A DNA stretch of 64,000 bases, taken from positions 42,081 through 106,080 of the forward strand of contig NZ_JYNL01000023.1 in the NCBI RefSeq assembly GCF_001044235.1. Direction: 5' to 3'. Positions 1 through 9,451 of the stretch are shown here, in pieces. The position numbers were made by a program, and so were the translations under genes. Origin of the DNA: Mycolicibacterium chlorophenolicum. GTDB taxonomy: Bacteria; Actinomycetota; Actinomycetes; Mycobacteriales; Mycobacteriaceae. The stretch's first letter is position 1. The number at the start of each line of letters is the position of its first letter. The notes under the pieces were generated by a model that saw only the letters and a program-made list of their open reading frames with translations, was not told the DNA's origin and made no database searches.

Positions 1-377
1 GCGGTCTGCACGTCGAGCGGGCGGGGCTCCCACCCGGGCCGCGCCCGCCGCACGTCCTCGTGGTGGACGAACATCTCCGCCACGTTCGCGATCGGATCCA
101 GCAGCTTGAACGGCGAATACAGCGGCGGCCCGTCGGCGACCTGGTCCACCAGGGCGTCCCAGTCCGTCGAGGCCGACACCTGCTTCTGCACCCGCTCGGT
201 GTAGTCGGCGAACGCGGGGATCAGGATGCCGGGCGCGGCGTCGAGCCGACGCTCCCGCACCACCAGGTGCGCGGCCAGGTCCCGGGCGTCCCAGCCCTCG
301 CACAGCGTGCGCTCGTCGGGGGCGGTGTCGCGAAACGTGGCCACCAGGGCGGCGCGTTCTCGCTGGGCAACGGTCAT
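1..377 (-). CDS. TIGR03085 family protein (DinB/maleylpyruvate-isomerase-like fold), 3' end cut off by the window edge
   Basis: The reading frame starts at an ATG (377) and runs off the left edge of the window, giving about 125 residues of the N-terminal part. It begins MTVAQRERAALVATF and contains LCEGWDARDLAAHLVVRERR and a later FVHHEDVRRA; these are hallmarks of the actinobacterial TIGR03085 group, a four-helix-bundle family related to mycothiol-dependent maleylpyruvate isomerase and DinB. The conserved histidines (AAHL, VHHED) are candidate metal ligands. It lies 15 bases after the GH15 gene on the same strand, with a GGAAC-type ribosome site, so it is probably the last gene seen of a four-gene operon. 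Substrate and reaction are unknown. Confidence 0.8.
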   Translation of the reverse strand, partial: MTVAQRERAALVATFRDTAPDERTLCEGWDARDLAAHLVVRERRLDAAPGILIPAFADYTERVQKQVSASTDWDALVDQVADGPPLYSPFKLLDPIANVAEMFVHHEDVRRARPGWEPRPLDVQT

Positions 378-392
378 GTCCGTCGGTTCCTT

Positions 393-2192
393 TCAGCCGA
401 GCGCGCGATCGAGGTTGATCGCGGCGCTGATCAACGACAGGTGCGTGAAGGCCTGCGGGAAGTTGCCGACCTGATCGCCGGTGGCGCTCACCTGCTCAGC
501 GTAGAGACCGACGTGGTTGGCGTAGGTGAACATCTTCTCCAGCGCCAGCTGGGCGTCCCGCAGCCTTCCCGCCCGGGTGAGCGCCTCGACGTACCAGAAG
601 GTGCACAGCGAGAACGTGCCCTCCTCCCCGTCGAGGCCGTCGTCGCTGTTCGGGTCGTACCGGAACACCAGGCTGTCGGTGACGAGCTGGCGTTCGACGG
701 CGGCCAGGGTCGACAGGAATCGGGGATCGACCGGCGAGACGAACTTCACCATCGGCATCAGCAGCACACCGGCGTCGAGCGTGTCACCGTGCTCGAACCG
801 GGTGAACGTCTCGAGCTCGGCGTTCCAGCACGCGGTCATGATCCGGTCGTAGATCTCGTCGCGGACCCGCGACCAGGTCACCAGGTCGGCGGGAAGGCCG
901 CGCTGGCGAGCGATGCGGATGGCCCGTTCGAGTGCCACCCAGCACATCAGCCGCGACGTGGTGTTCGCCTTGTCGCCGTCGCGGACCTCCCACATCCCGG
1001 CGTCGTCGCGTTCCCAGTTGTCGACCACCCAGCCGATGACGTAGCTGACGTCCGACCAGGCGTCGTGGCTGATGCCGGCTCCGTATTTGTTGAACAGGTA
1101 GACCGAATCGATCAGATCGCCGTAGATGTCGAGCTGCAGTTGCTCGGCGGCGGCGTTGCCGACCCGTACCGGCGTCGAGTCCAGATGCCCACGCAGATGG
1201 TCGAGTTCGATCTCCTCGGGTGCGTTGCCGTCGATGTCGTAGAGCACCCGCAGCGGCCCCAGGCCGTCGGCTTCGCGGTCGCCTCGGCCGAGCCGTTGCG
1301 ACAGCCATTCGATGAACGCGTTGGCCTCGTCGTTGAAGCCCAGCCGCAGCAGCGCGTACAGACTGAACCCGGCATCGCGCATCCACACGTAGCGGTAGTC
1401 CCAGTTTCTTTCGCCGCCAACGGTTTCCGGCAAGCTGGTGGTGGGTGCTGCGATGATCGCGCCGGACGGCTCGTGGGTGAGCAGTTTCAGCGTGATCGCC
1501 GACCGCTCCACCATCTCGCGCCAGCGCCCCCGATAGCGCGACTGCGCCAGCCAGGTCCGCCAGAACTGGGCGGTCGCCTCGAACAGGGCGTCGACGTCGT
1601 GCGCGTCGTCGGCATCGCCGTCGGGGCTGTCGAGCACCTCCAGCACGAACTGCGCGACCTCGCCGGTGCGGACCGTGAACTCGGCGCCGACCACCCCGTC
1701 GTCCACGGTGAGATCGGTGGTCGAGGTCAGCGTCATCGCCAGCTCGTCGGAGCGGAAGTCGATCCCGCCGGCGCGCGAACTCACCGCGAAACGCGTTCTG
1801 CCGTAGTCCGGTCGGGCATCGAGGGTCATGCGCACCGTTGTGGTGCCCCGCACCGCGACGATCCGGCGGACAAGACGCTGCCTGTGCTCGGCGTCGCCGG
1901 GCCGCAGCACCGGCATGAAGTCGTGCACCTCGACCACGCCGTGCTCGGTGAGGAACCGGGTGATCAGCGTGGCCGATTCGGGGAAGTAGAACTGATGTGA
2001 CGCGGCGCTGTCGCAGACCGGCGTCAGCCGCCAGCTACCGCCGGTTTCGGGGTCCAGGATCGCGCCGAACACGCTGGGCGAATCGAACCTCGGCGCACAG
2101 AACCAGTCGATGGTGCCGTCGGTCCCCACCAGTGCGCAGGTCCGCAGATCGCCGATCAATCCGTGCTGCGCGATCGACGGGCCGTCATGCAT
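393..2192 (-). CDS. Glycoside hydrolase family 15 protein (glucoamylase/trehalase-like)
   Basis: A 599-residue cytoplasmic protein with no signal peptide. The N-terminal super-sandwich domain ([20 protein letters not shown]) is followed from about residue 255 by the (alpha/alpha)6 barrel. Both family motifs are visible: [20 protein letters not shown], holding the general-acid region, and [16 protein letters not shown] near the C terminus, holding the second catalytic glutamate. Mycobacterial members of this family include a trehalase, so trehalose or another alpha-glucoside is the likely substrate; the sequence alone does not choose. The start ATG overlaps the end of zwf by 8 bases, so the two are translationally coupled, linking glucose release to entry into the pentose phosphate pathway. 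Confidence 0.88.
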   Translation of the reverse strand: MHDGPSIAQHGLIGDLRTCALVGTDGTIDWFCAPRFDSPSVFGAILDPETGGSWRLTPVCDSAASHQFYFPESATLITRFLTEHGVVEVHDFMPVLRPGDAEHRQRLVRRIVAVRGTTTVRMTLDARPDYGRTRFAVSSRAGGIDFRSDELAMTLTSTTDLTVDDGVVGAEFTVRTGEVAQFVLEVLDSPDGDADDAHDVDALFEATAQFWRTWLAQSRYRGRWREMVERSAITLKLLTHEPSGAIIAAPTTSLPETVGGERNWDYRYVWMRDAGFSLYALLRLGFNDEANAFIEWLSQRLGRGDREADGLGPLRVLYDIDGNAPEEIELDHLRGHLDSTPVRVGNAAAEQLQLDIYGDLIDSVYLFNKYGAGISHDAWSDVSYVIGWVVDNWERDDAGMWEVRDGDKANTTSRLMCWVALERAIRIARQRGLPADLVTWSRVRDEIYDRIMTACWNAELETFTRFEHGDTLDAGVLLMPMVKFVSPVDPRFLSTLAAVERQLVTDSLVFRYDPNSDDGLDGEEGTFSLCTFWYVEALTRAGRLRDAQLALEKMFTYANHVGLYAEQVSATGDQVGNFPQAFTHLSLISAAINLDRALG

Positions 2193-3582
2193 CGGGCAGC
2201 CGCCACCCGCGCGGGCCCGGCAGCCTCAGCGCGGATTCCGGCCCCCACGAGCCCTTCTGATAGGGCTGCACCGACGGCGGGTGATCGAGCACGGGTTGGC
2301 ACACCTGCCAGAGCCGGTCCACCTCGTCGCCGCGGGCGAACAGCGTCTGATCCCCGCGCATCACATCGAGCAGCAGCCGCTCGTAGGCGTCCAGCGCGTC
2401 GTCCTCGTGCTCGGTCCGGGCCAGTTCGAGGTGGGCGCCGAGCGGCTCGACGGTGGTGTCGGGGCCGGGCCGTTTGACGTTGAGAACCAGTGTCGCCAGC
2501 GGTGTCTCGCTCAGCTCGAGGGCCAGCTGATCGGGTTGCGGCGCGGCCCCCGGAAACGGTGACGGCGGGGTGCGGAACGTCACCGTGACGGTACGTCGGT
2601 TGTCCGCCAACGCCTTCCCGGTGCGGAGGTAGAACGGCACCCCACGCCACCGGTCGTTGTCGACGAACGCTTCGAGCGCGACGAAGGTCTCGACCTGCGA
2701 GTCGTCGGCGACGTCATCGTCGTCGCGGTAGCCGTCGAACTGGCCGAACACCACCCGGTTCGGGTCGAGCGGACGCATCGCCTGGAACACCGCGGCTTTG
2801 GCTTCCCGCAGCGCGTCCGCGTCGACCGTCTCCGGTCGCTCCATCGCGACGAAGCCGAGCACCTGGCACAGGTGGGTGGTCACCATGTCGCGGAAACATC
2901 CGGTGGACTCGTAGAAGCTGCCTCTGCCCTCCAGGCCGAGGTCCTCGGGCACGTCGATCTGCACGGACTCGACATGGTCGCTGTTCCAGGCGGATTCGAG
3001 GATCGCGTTGGCGAAGCGCAGGGCGAGGATGTTCTGCACCGCTTCCTTGCCGAGGAAGTGGTCGATGCGGTACACCCGGTCCTCGTCGGTGACCGAGGAC
3101 ACCGTGGCATCGAGTGCCCGCGAACTGTCGAGGTCGGTGCCGAACGGCTTCTCGATGATCATCCGGGCGCCGTCGGCGAGCCCTTCGCGGCCCAGCATCG
3201 CGATCATCGACTCCATCGCGGTGGGCGGCACCGACAGATAGATCACCGTCTGGGCGTCGGCGCCGACGTCGGATCGCGCGCCATCCACCGCGGACGCCAG
3301 ATCAGAGCCGTCGTCGGCGCTGGCCGTCTGAAAAGACAAGCGCTGCAACAGCGTGTCGACGACGCCGTCGTCGAGATCGTCGACCGACTCGGACAGGCCG
3401 GTGCGGACCGAATCACGGAACGCGTCGATGCTGTCAGGCGCGCTGCGTCCCGATCCGATGATCGCGTAGTCCTCGGGAAGGTGCCCGGCGGCGGCGAGGC
3501 GGTAGATGCTGGGGAACAGCATGCGGCGGGCGAGGTCGCCGCGGGCGCCGAACAGCACCAGGACGAACGGGTCGACGGTCAT
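2185..3582 (-). CDS. zwf: Glucose-6-phosphate 1-dehydrogenase
   Basis: A 465-residue enzyme oxidising glucose 6-phosphate to 6-phosphogluconolactone and making NADPH. The N terminus has the nucleotide-binding [10 protein letters not shown] motif near residue 10. The substrate site [19 protein letters not shown], with the catalytic histidine, is near residue 180, and [11 protein letters not shown] follows in the C-terminal domain. The frame is open further upstream, but the ATG at 3582 is chosen because it overlaps the stop of the preceding gene as ATGA and begins the conserved domain. It sits between a mycothione-reductase-like gene and a GH15 hydrolase, which suggests a dedicated NADPH supply. 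It may be one of several zwf paralogues in the genome. Confidence 0.95.
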   Translation of the reverse strand: MTVDPFVLVLFGARGDLARRMLFPSIYRLAAAGHLPEDYAIIGSGRSAPDSIDAFRDSVRTGLSESVDDLDDGVVDTLLQRLSFQTASADDGSDLASAVDGARSDVGADAQTVIYLSVPPTAMESMIAMLGREGLADGARMIIEKPFGTDLDSSRALDATVSSVTDEDRVYRIDHFLGKEAVQNILALRFANAILESAWNSDHVESVQIDVPEDLGLEGRGSFYESTGCFRDMVTTHLCQVLGFVAMERPETVDADALREAKAAVFQAMRPLDPNRVVFGQFDGYRDDDDVADDSQVETFVALEAFVDNDRWRGVPFYLRTGKALADNRRTVTVTFRTPPSPFPGAAPQPDQLALELSETPLATLVLNVKRPGPDTTVEPLGAHLELARTEHEDDALDAYERLLLDVMRGDQTLFARGDEVDRLWQVCQPVLDHPPSVQPYQKGSWGPESALRLPGPRGWRLPDA

Positions 3583-4955
3583 GTGGGTGACTCCTGAAGG
3601 TTCAACAGGGCGTTCTCGACGACTTCGCTGAGCGCCGGGTGGATCCAGTAGGGCCGGCGGGCCAGTTCCGGGGCCGGAACGCCGAAGTTCATGGCGACGA
3701 CGAAGATCTGGATGAGACTGGCGGCCTGGGCGCCGATGAGGTGCGCGCCGAGAATGGCGCCGCCGGGTTCGGCGAGCACCTTGCACAGACCGACGGTGGC
3801 CTCCATCGCCCATCCGTAGGCCACGTCGGGATACTCGGCGACGCCGACGCGGTAGTCGAGCCCGTCGCGCCGGCAGTCGTCCTCGGTCCGCCCGATGGAC
3901 GCGATCTGGGGGTCGGTGAACACTGCCGACGGCACCAGGTCGTGGCTGATCGCGTGCAGATCGTCAGGGTGCTGCAGGTTGTGCCGGACGACGGCGGCTT
4001 CGCGGTTGGCGACGTGTTTGAGCGGGATCGGGGTGCTGACGTCGCCGAGGGCGAAGACTCCCTCGGCGGAGGTGCGGCAGTACCGGTCCACCGCGATGCG
4101 TCCGTCGTCATGGGTGTCGATGCCCGCCTTCTCGACGTCGAGGCGGTCGCTGTTGGAGCGCCGTCCCGCGGCGACCAGCAGCGTGTCGGCCTGTACCGAC
4201 GAGCCGTCGTCGAGCTCGATCGTCAGATCGCCCGGGCGGCCCGAGATCCCGACCAGCTCGGTGCCGCACCGCACGTCGTACGTGTCGCGCACCAGGTCCG
4301 TGTACACCTGCCGCACCGCGTCGTCCTGCGGCCCGCCGAGCAGGCGGCCGGACTTCTCGATGATCGTGATGCGACTGCCGGCGGCGGCGAAGACGTGGGC
4401 GAGCTCGGCGGCGATGTAGCCGCCACCGAGCACCGCGAGGTGGTCGGGTGGGGCGTCGCGGCGCATCACGGTGTCGGAGGTCTCGTAGGGCAGGCCCGAA
4501 TCCGCCACGGCCTCGGGCACCACCGGGCGGCTGCCCGCCGCGATCACGATCCGCTCGGCCTCGATCTCGACCGTGCCGTCGGCGGTCGCGACCTCCAACC
4601 GGCGCGGGCCGGTGAACCGCGCGTGCCCGTTGTAGACGGTGACGAAATCGCTGTCCCGCCGACCCTGTTCACCCTGCGCGGCCACCGCGTCGGTGCGGCC
4701 GAAGACGCGGTCCCGCACGTCGGACCATCGCATGTGCGGAGTGCCGGCGTCGACGCCGAACCGGGACGCCGTGCGGACGGTGTCGGCGACCTGGGCCGTG
4801 TAGGACAGCATCTTCGACGGGATGCATCCGTAGTTGACGCAGGTGCCGCCGAACTGGCGATCGTCGATGATCGCGACGTCCAGATCGGCGAACTGATCGT
4901 CGACGACCATGTTGCCCGAGCCGGCCCCGATGACAACGAGGTCGTAGGTGTGCAC
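3579..4955 (-). CDS. Mycothione reductase-like FAD-dependent disulfide oxidoreductase
   Basis: A 458-residue class I pyridine nucleotide-disulfide oxidoreductase. It has an FAD-binding VVIGAGSGN at residues 7-15, the redox pair in GGTCVNYGCIPSKML (Cys39 and Cys44), an NAD(P)H Rossmann motif LAVLGGGYIAAELAHVF, a second FAD motif GVFALGDVS, and the C-terminal dimerisation motif YWIHPALSEVVENAL with the active-site histidine. The internal sequence (RYG/RFGVDA, VFGRTDAVA, DVAYGWAMEAT) resembles mycobacterial mycothione reductase, which reduces oxidised mycothiol with NADPH, more than dihydrolipoamide dehydrogenase or mercuric reductase. It is the first gene of the operon and overlaps zwf by four bases. 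It could be a second mycothione reductase or a related disulfide reductase with a different low-molecular-weight substrate. Confidence 0.8.
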   Translation of the reverse strand: MHTYDLVVIGAGSGNMVVDDQFADLDVAIIDDRQFGGTCVNYGCIPSKMLSYTAQVADTVRTASRFGVDAGTPHMRWSDVRDRVFGRTDAVAAQGEQGRRDSDFVTVYNGHARFTGPRRLEVATADGTVEIEAERIVIAAGSRPVVPEAVADSGLPYETSDTVMRRDAPPDHLAVLGGGYIAAELAHVFAAAGSRITIIEKSGRLLGGPQDDAVRQVYTDLVRDTYDVRCGTELVGISGRPGDLTIELDDGSSVQADTLLVAAGRRSNSDRLDVEKAGIDTHDDGRIAVDRYCRTSAEGVFALGDVSTPIPLKHVANREAAVVRHNLQHPDDLHAISHDLVPSAVFTDPQIASIGRTEDDCRRDGLDYRVGVAEYPDVAYGWAMEATVGLCKVLAEPGGAILGAHLIGAQAASLIQIFVVAMNFGVPAPELARRPYWIHPALSEVVENALLNLQESPT

Positions 4956-5018
4956 CCACCCGCTGTTCCCGGTGGGTCTTCGCTGTCAAACCCGGTGCGG
5001 GTAACTGATGTGTGACAG

Positions 5019-5555
5019 CTAGAAGCTCTCGACGCCCTCGACGCTGATCGTCATGCCGTGGCCGGTGCCGTCGTTGGTGAACGTGGTGCCGTCCTCGCTG
5101 GCGTCGATGGTCCAGCCGAGCGCCGAGTAGGTGCGGTAGTCGAGGGTGACGGCCGGGATCGCGCCGAGGTTGCCCAGTACCCAGCTGACCCGGCCGTCGG
5201 CGGTGAGGCGCACGCCGTTGGCCGGTTCGCCCTCGACCTCGGGTGCGTTGGTGAACGCGGACTCGCAGCCGACCTCCTGCTCGTCGAGCTGGCAGCGCGT
5301 CTTGCCGGACTTCGTCTGGATGAACACGTAGCCGTTCTGCGGGCTGAGCACCTCGCCGGACGGCGCGCGGGTGGGTGCCGTCGGCGACGGCGCGGGTGCG
5401 GTGGTGACCGGCGGGGGCGTCGACCGGCTGGGCCGGGGCGTCGGGAAGTCGGGTTCGATGCCGGTGTCGGGGCTGCGCGTCGCGGTGCCCTCGATCGACG
5501 ACTGGCAGCCGGCGAGCACGGCGACGGCCAGCACCCCCGCCGTCACCAGCCGCAT
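5019..5555 (-). CDS. Putative lipoprotein of unknown function
   Basis: A 178-residue protein starting at ATG 5555, or at the GTG six bases before it. The N terminus is a lipoprotein signal, MRLVTAGVLAVAVLAGC, with the lipobox LAGC placing the lipidated cysteine at residue 17. Residues about 30-70 are a Pro/Thr/Ser-rich, probably extended, cell-wall linker (PTPRPSRSTPPPVTTAPAP). The rest is a compact domain with two cysteines (KTRCQLDEQEVGCES), likely a disulfide. This resembles small mycobacterial secreted proteins of unknown function. It lies 63 bases downstream of the start side of the mycothione-reductase-like gene on the same strand and diverges from the beta-propeller gene. No enzymatic motif is visible. 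Confidence 0.8.
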   Translation of the reverse strand: MRLVTAGVLAVAVLAGCQSSIEGTATRSPDTGIEPDFPTPRPSRSTPPPVTTAPAPSPTAPTRAPSGEVLSPQNGYVFIQTKSGKTRCQLDEQEVGCESAFTNAPEVEGEPANGVRLTADGRVSWVLGNLGAIPAVTLDYRTYSALGWTIDASEDGTTFTNDGTGHGMTISVEGVESF

Positions 5556-5659
5556 CGTCACCTGGCCCAGCGTACGCAGAGTGTGGCCGGTGTGACGGAA
5601 GTGACTCGCGGGTGTCGGATTGTCCCGCACCCGATCGGCGGGCGTTGTGGGCTGAAAAG

Positions 5660-5677
5660 CGCGTAGTGCACTACGCG
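5660..5677. promoter_or_regulatory. Perfect 18-bp palindrome in a divergent promoter region
   Basis: CGCGTAGTGCACTACGCG reads identically on both strands. It lies between the start of the lipoprotein gene (minus) and the beta-propeller gene (plus), 105 bases from one start and 138 from the other. Size and position suit a dimeric repressor operator; the regulator is not identifiable here. Confidence 0.5.
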
Positions 5678-5815
5678 AGCGTCTCGCTGGTGCGCTCCCT
5701 AACGTCCCGTACCGATAGCCCAGGCCGCGCGCGGCCGGGACTTGTTGGGATCGGTAGTCGACCGACGGGTGTCGGCTTGTCGCGACAACGTCGAACGGGA
5801 GCGGAAGAGAAGATC

Positions 5816-7600
5816 ATGGACTCAACGAAACGGATGTCGTGGGCCGGGGGGATGGCCGTCGCAGTCGGTGTCGGAATGGCGATCGCCTGTCCTGCAACGG
5901 CCGTCGCCGAGCCGTCCCCGTCCTCTCCGTCAGCCTCGGCCGACGCGTCGGCATCGTCCGGCAGGGATTCGGCGTCAGGTGCGAAAACCTCGACCGACCA
6001 CCCGGACCCGGCCAGGGGCTCCGAGGACCAGGAAGCCGAACCGGCTCGTGCGTCGGAAACCGGGTCAGGCCGAAGCGTCGTCCGCCACCGACGCGACGAT
6101 GACGGTCCGGCTCCCAAGCGGCGCGCGCGGCGGTCCGCTCCCGCTGCTGAACCGCCTCAGGCGGTCGATTCCGGGTCGACGGAAAAGGTGACGGCCACCG
6201 CGGAAGTTCCAGAGAGAAAGGTGCTTTCGGATTCGATCACGGTGCCCGCTGCGACGACTCCGCCCGCGCCGGCGGTGCCGCTGCAGTCGCCCGGCGTGTT
6301 CGAGTGGCTGTCGATGGCCTGGCCCGAGGCCCGGCGCACACGATTTCCAAAGACCCCGACCACCGGCTACGACCCGACCGAGAACATCCAGACCCTTGAT
6401 GCCAACGGATTGGTGACCGCGGTGCGCGGTGACCTGGTGGCGCGCGGCGCCGACGACGGCCCGTTGACGTTCACGATCACCAAGCGGCCCCGCAGCGGTT
6501 CAGCGGTGGTCAGCCCCGACGGCACGTTCGTCTACACGCCGGGCCGTGAGATGGCGGCGTCCGGCGGCACCGACCGGTTCGTCGTTCGGGTCGCCGACGT
6601 CAGCGCTCCTCGCAGCGCACACTCCTTTGCGTTGGGGCCGGGCTTCGGGCGCAGCACCACGACCACGGTCGACGTGGCCGTGTTGGCCAACTGCGCCGGG
6701 GCGTGCCTGGCCCACCCGATCAAGGTGATCGACACGATCGAGGTCGGCGAGGCCCCGGACGGGGTGGCGTTCAGCCCCAACGGCACGCGGGCCTATGTCG
6801 CCAACGCACTCGACGACACCGTGTCGGTGATCGACACGGCGACCAGTTCGGTCACCGCGACGATCCCGGTCGGAGAGATGCCGCGCGGTGTGGCGGTCAA
6901 CCCTGCAGGCACGCGCGCCTACGTCACCAATCTCCTCGACGGCACCGTGTCGGTGATCAGGACGAGCACCAACACCGTCGTCGCGACCATCCCCGTCGGC
7001 ACCTCCGCAGAGCGAGTCGCCGTGAGCTCGGGCGGCTCCCGCGTCTATGTCATCGGATCCCAGGAGAACGGAAGCACGCTGTCGGTCATCAGCGCTGCGT
7101 CCAACACCGTCCTCTCCGCAATCTTCCTCAACGGCACCGGGTACGGCCTCGCGGTCAACCCGCAGGGCGGCAGCGTCTACGTCGCCACGCAGATCGACTG
7201 GCTGGACAAGGTCGACATCGTCACCGAGGCGGTGACCCACGTCGACACCAACGCAGGCTGGCTGTCGGGGATTGCGTTCAATTCCCTCGGCACCCGCGTC
7301 TATTACGCCAGCCGGGACGACGGCACCGTGACCGTGCGGAGCACCAACACCGATGCCATCATCGCGACCATCAACGTCGGTGAGGATCCGCGGGGTGTGG
7401 CGATGAGCCCGGACGGCACTCGCCTGTACGTGGTGAACAAGGAAGACGACACGCTGTCGGTGATTCGAACCTCCACCAACACCGTGCTCGCCACCATCGA
7501 CGTCGGCGACTCGCCCAACGAAGTGGCGATCAGCCCCGACGGCACCCGCGCCTATGTCACCAACAGCTTCAACGACTCCGTTTCCGTACTGCAGGTGTGA
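5816..7600 (+). CDS. Secreted seven-blade YVTN-type beta-propeller protein with Ig/cadherin-like N-terminal domain
   Basis: The ATG at 5816 is chosen because it follows an A/G-rich ribosome site (GGAAGAGAAG) and starts a signal peptide (MSWAGGMAVAVGVGMAIACPATAVAEP); the frame is open further upstream. Mature order over 594 residues: a Ser/Ala/Asp/Arg-rich low-complexity segment (about 30-190), a tandem-Ig/VCBS-like module (DGPLTFTITKRPRSGSAVV, GTFVYTPG), then seven consecutive repeats of about 42 residues, each with a core like GVAxxPxGTRxYVxN...TVSVI. Seven repeats close one propeller. Such proteins are cell-surface or secreted and usually bind or scaffold rather than catalyse. It ends 27 bases before the convergent LysR gene. 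Confidence 0.85.
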   Translation: MDSTKRMSWAGGMAVAVGVGMAIACPATAVAEPSPSSPSASADASASSGRDSASGAKTSTDHPDPARGSEDQEAEPARASETGSGRSVVRHRRDDDGPAPKRRARRSAPAAEPPQAVDSGSTEKVTATAEVPERKVLSDSITVPAATTPPAPAVPLQSPGVFEWLSMAWPEARRTRFPKTPTTGYDPTENIQTLDANGLVTAVRGDLVARGADDGPLTFTITKRPRSGSAVVSPDGTFVYTPGREMAASGGTDRFVVRVADVSAPRSAHSFALGPGFGRSTTTTVDVAVLANCAGACLAHPIKVIDTIEVGEAPDGVAFSPNGTRAYVANALDDTVSVIDTATSSVTATIPVGEMPRGVAVNPAGTRAYVTNLLDGTVSVIRTSTNTVVATIPVGTSAERVAVSSGGSRVYVIGSQENGSTLSVISAASNTVLSAIFLNGTGYGLAVNPQGGSVYVATQIDWLDKVDIVTEAVTHVDTNAGWLSGIAFNSLGTRVYYASRDDGTVTVRSTNTDAIIATINVGEDPRGVAMSPDGTRLYVVNKEDDTLSVIRTSTNTVLATIDVGDSPNEVAISPDGTRAYVTNSFNDSVSVLQV

Positions 7601-7627
7601 TTCACGGGGCCTTAGCGTGTCGTCGGG

Positions 7628-8533
7628 TCAGGCGGGTGCGACCGCGGGTTCGCCGAACTGGCGGTCGAAGTAGCGGTGCAGGGCGTCCATGGCGGGAGTG
7701 AACGACACACCGCGGTGCCACGCGAGCCCTATCCGCATGTCCGGGACCGGGTCTCGCACGATCACCGTGTCGACCCGCTTGCCCTCGAGCGACCAGGGGC
7801 GGTAGACCATGTCGGACAGGATCGCCACCCCGTTCCCGTTGGCGACGATGCTGCGGACGGCCTCGATCGAAGAGGTCTCCATCAGGATCCGGCGCGTCAG
7901 GTCGCCCCAGTAGAGGCGCGTCGTCACGTCTGCCTCGTCGACCGTCAGCTGTACATAGGGATGCTCGGCCACATCGGCGAGGCCGATCTCGCCCAGCCGC
8001 GACAACGGATGGTCCGGCGCCAACCACAGTCGGCGCTGGGAATGCACGTACGTCTGATGTTCGAGTTCGGGGCTCTGCAGGTTCGACGTCAGCACCAGTC
8101 CGAAGTCCAGGTCTCCGCAGGCCAGCCTTTCTTCCACGTCGGGCCGGCCCATTTCGAGCCAGGAGAAGTCGATGTTGGGGAAGGCGATGGTCAGCCGTTG
8201 AATCTGGTGCGGCAGGAAATACGCCATCACCGTATAGGTGACCCCCACCCGTAAGCGTCCGTGCGGATCGGTGTCGGTGGCCGTCACCAGCGCAGCCTCG
8301 TCGACGAGTCGGAGGATCTGACGGGCTTTCGGGAGGAACTCGGATCCGGTCGGCGTGAGCTCGACGCCACGCGAGCCACGGGTGAACAGCCGCTGACTGA
8401 GGAGGCGCTCCATCTCCTGCACCGCCATCGTCACCGACGACTGCGAGACGTACAGGCCGCGCGCCGCCGAGCTGATCTGGCCCGCCTCGGCCACCGCCAC
8501 GAAGTAGCGCAGCTGGCGAATGGAGAAAGACAC
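7628..8533 (-). CDS. LysR-family transcriptional regulator of the divergent pxp-type operon
   Basis: A 301-residue LysR-type regulator. The N-terminal winged helix-turn-helix (IRQLRYFVAVAEAGQISSAARGLYVSQSSVTMAVQEME) is followed by the effector-binding domain (RLRVGVTYTVMAYFLP onward). The GTG at 8533 is preferred because AGGGA lies eight bases upstream; a TTG at 8539 is the alternative. It diverges from the pxpA-biotin carboxylase-pxpBC operon, the standard arrangement for a LysR activator sensing the pathway substrate, so 5-oxoproline or another amide/lactam is a reasonable effector. The 110-base intergenic region is unusually AT-rich for this genome and contains a T-N11-A box. Confidence 0.88.
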   Translation of the reverse strand: MSFSIRQLRYFVAVAEAGQISSAARGLYVSQSSVTMAVQEMERLLSQRLFTRGSRGVELTPTGSEFLPKARQILRLVDEAALVTATDTDPHGRLRVGVTYTVMAYFLPHQIQRLTIAFPNIDFSWLEMGRPDVEERLACGDLDFGLVLTSNLQSPELEHQTYVHSQRRLWLAPDHPLSRLGEIGLADVAEHPYVQLTVDEADVTTRLYWGDLTRRILMETSSIEAVRSIVANGNGVAILSDMVYRPWSLEGKRVDTVIVRDPVPDMRIGLAWHRGVSFTPAMDALHRYFDRQFGEPAVAPA

Positions 8534-8591
8534 GGACAACGTCCCTGCGTAGCAGCGGGTATCGGATTTCCTGATAACAATACATAGAAAT

Positions 8592-8610
8592 ATTGAACTT
8601 GTTGATCAAT
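8592..8610. promoter_or_regulatory. Candidate LysR-type T-N11-A operator
   Basis: ATTGA-N9-TCAAT, a perfect inverted repeat containing the T-N11-A core of LysR boxes, in the intergenic region between the LysR gene and pxpA, 40 bases before the pxpA ATG. The surrounding AT-rich tract probably also holds both promoters. Confidence 0.55.
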
Positions 8611-8649
8611 TGCGTCGCTCCTACCGTCGGATGAAGGGAGGAGCAGAAC

Positions 8650-9420
8650 ATGCGTACAACCCGAATCGACATCAACTGCGATATGAGCGAGGGCTTCGGA
8701 ACCTGGATGTTCGGCGACGACGTCGACGCCCAGATGATGCCCCTGGTGAGTTCGATCAACGTCGCCGCCGGATTCCATGCCGGCGACCCGAGCACGATGG
8801 CCAGGACCGTGGCGATGGCCAAGGACCACGGCGTCGGCGTGGGAGTGCATCCCGGCTTCCGGGATCTCGTGGGCTTCGGCAGGCGGCACATCCAGGCGAC
8901 GGCCGCCGAACTCGTCAACGATTCGATCTACCAACTGGGCGCCCTGCGGGAGTTCGTCCGCCTGCACGGTGTGCCGTTGCAACATTTCAAATTGCACGGG
9001 GCGCTGTACATGCACGCGGCCCGCGACGAGGAGTTCGCCGAGGCGCTCATCACGGCGCTGCAGGTCGTCGACTCTGAGCTGCCGGTGCTCGTGATGGGCG
9101 GTTCGGTGATCGACGGTGTCGCCCGGGCGCACGGTCAACCGGTGATCCGTGAGTTCTATGCCGACCGGCACTACGGTGCCGACGGCCAGATCGTCTTCAC
9201 CCGCGATGTCGGAGCGCTCGACGCCGACACGGTTGCCGCCAAGGTCCTGCAGGCCTGCCGGCAGGGCACCGTCGAAACCGTTGACGGTCAGACCATTCCG
9301 ATCGAATTCGAGTCCGTCTGCATCCACAGCGACACCCGCGGCGCCTACGAACTGATGCGCACCAGCCGGGACGGTCTGGACGACGCCGGCATCGACGTGC
9401 GGTCGTTCGCCGTCGCTTGA
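8650..9420 (+). CDS. pxpA: LamB/YcsF family protein, 5-oxoprolinase subunit A (PxpA)
   Basis: A 256-residue protein of the LamB/YcsF family. Recognisable segments are IDINCDMSEGFGTW at the N terminus, SSINVAAGFHAGDPSTMART, GVHPGFRDLVGFGRR and QHFKLHGALYMHA; the Asp and His residues in these line the active site. In bacteria, PxpA with PxpB and PxpC forms an ATP-dependent 5-oxoprolinase, converting pyroglutamate to glutamate; the fungal relative is a lactam-utilisation protein. The ribosome site GAAGGGAGGAG is strong. It is the first gene of a five-gene operon in which biotin carrier and biotin carboxylase genes separate it from the pxpB- and pxpC-type genes. Confidence 0.92.
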   Translation: MRTTRIDINCDMSEGFGTWMFGDDVDAQMMPLVSSINVAAGFHAGDPSTMARTVAMAKDHGVGVGVHPGFRDLVGFGRRHIQATAAELVNDSIYQLGALREFVRLHGVPLQHFKLHGALYMHAARDEEFAEALITALQVVDSELPVLVMGGSVIDGVARAHGQPVIREFYADRHYGADGQIVFTRDVGALDADTVAAKVLQACRQGTVETVDGQTIPIEFESVCIHSDTRGAYELMRTSRDGLDDAGIDVRSFAVA

Positions 9421-9451
9421 TGACCACACCACAACAAGTCAGGAGCCGAAC

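Noticed and set aside
60..2000. A 646-codon open frame on the plus strand opposite GH15
   Set aside because: Its composition (Gly, Val, Arg, His and no recognisable domain) is that of antisense translation of a GC-rich gene, while the minus strand has clear GH15 motifs.
3583..3813. Upstream extension of zwf (77 extra codons)
   Set aside because: The extension lies inside the mycothione-reductase-like gene, is Arg/Gly/Pro-rich and has no homology; the ATGA overlap at 3582 gives the start.
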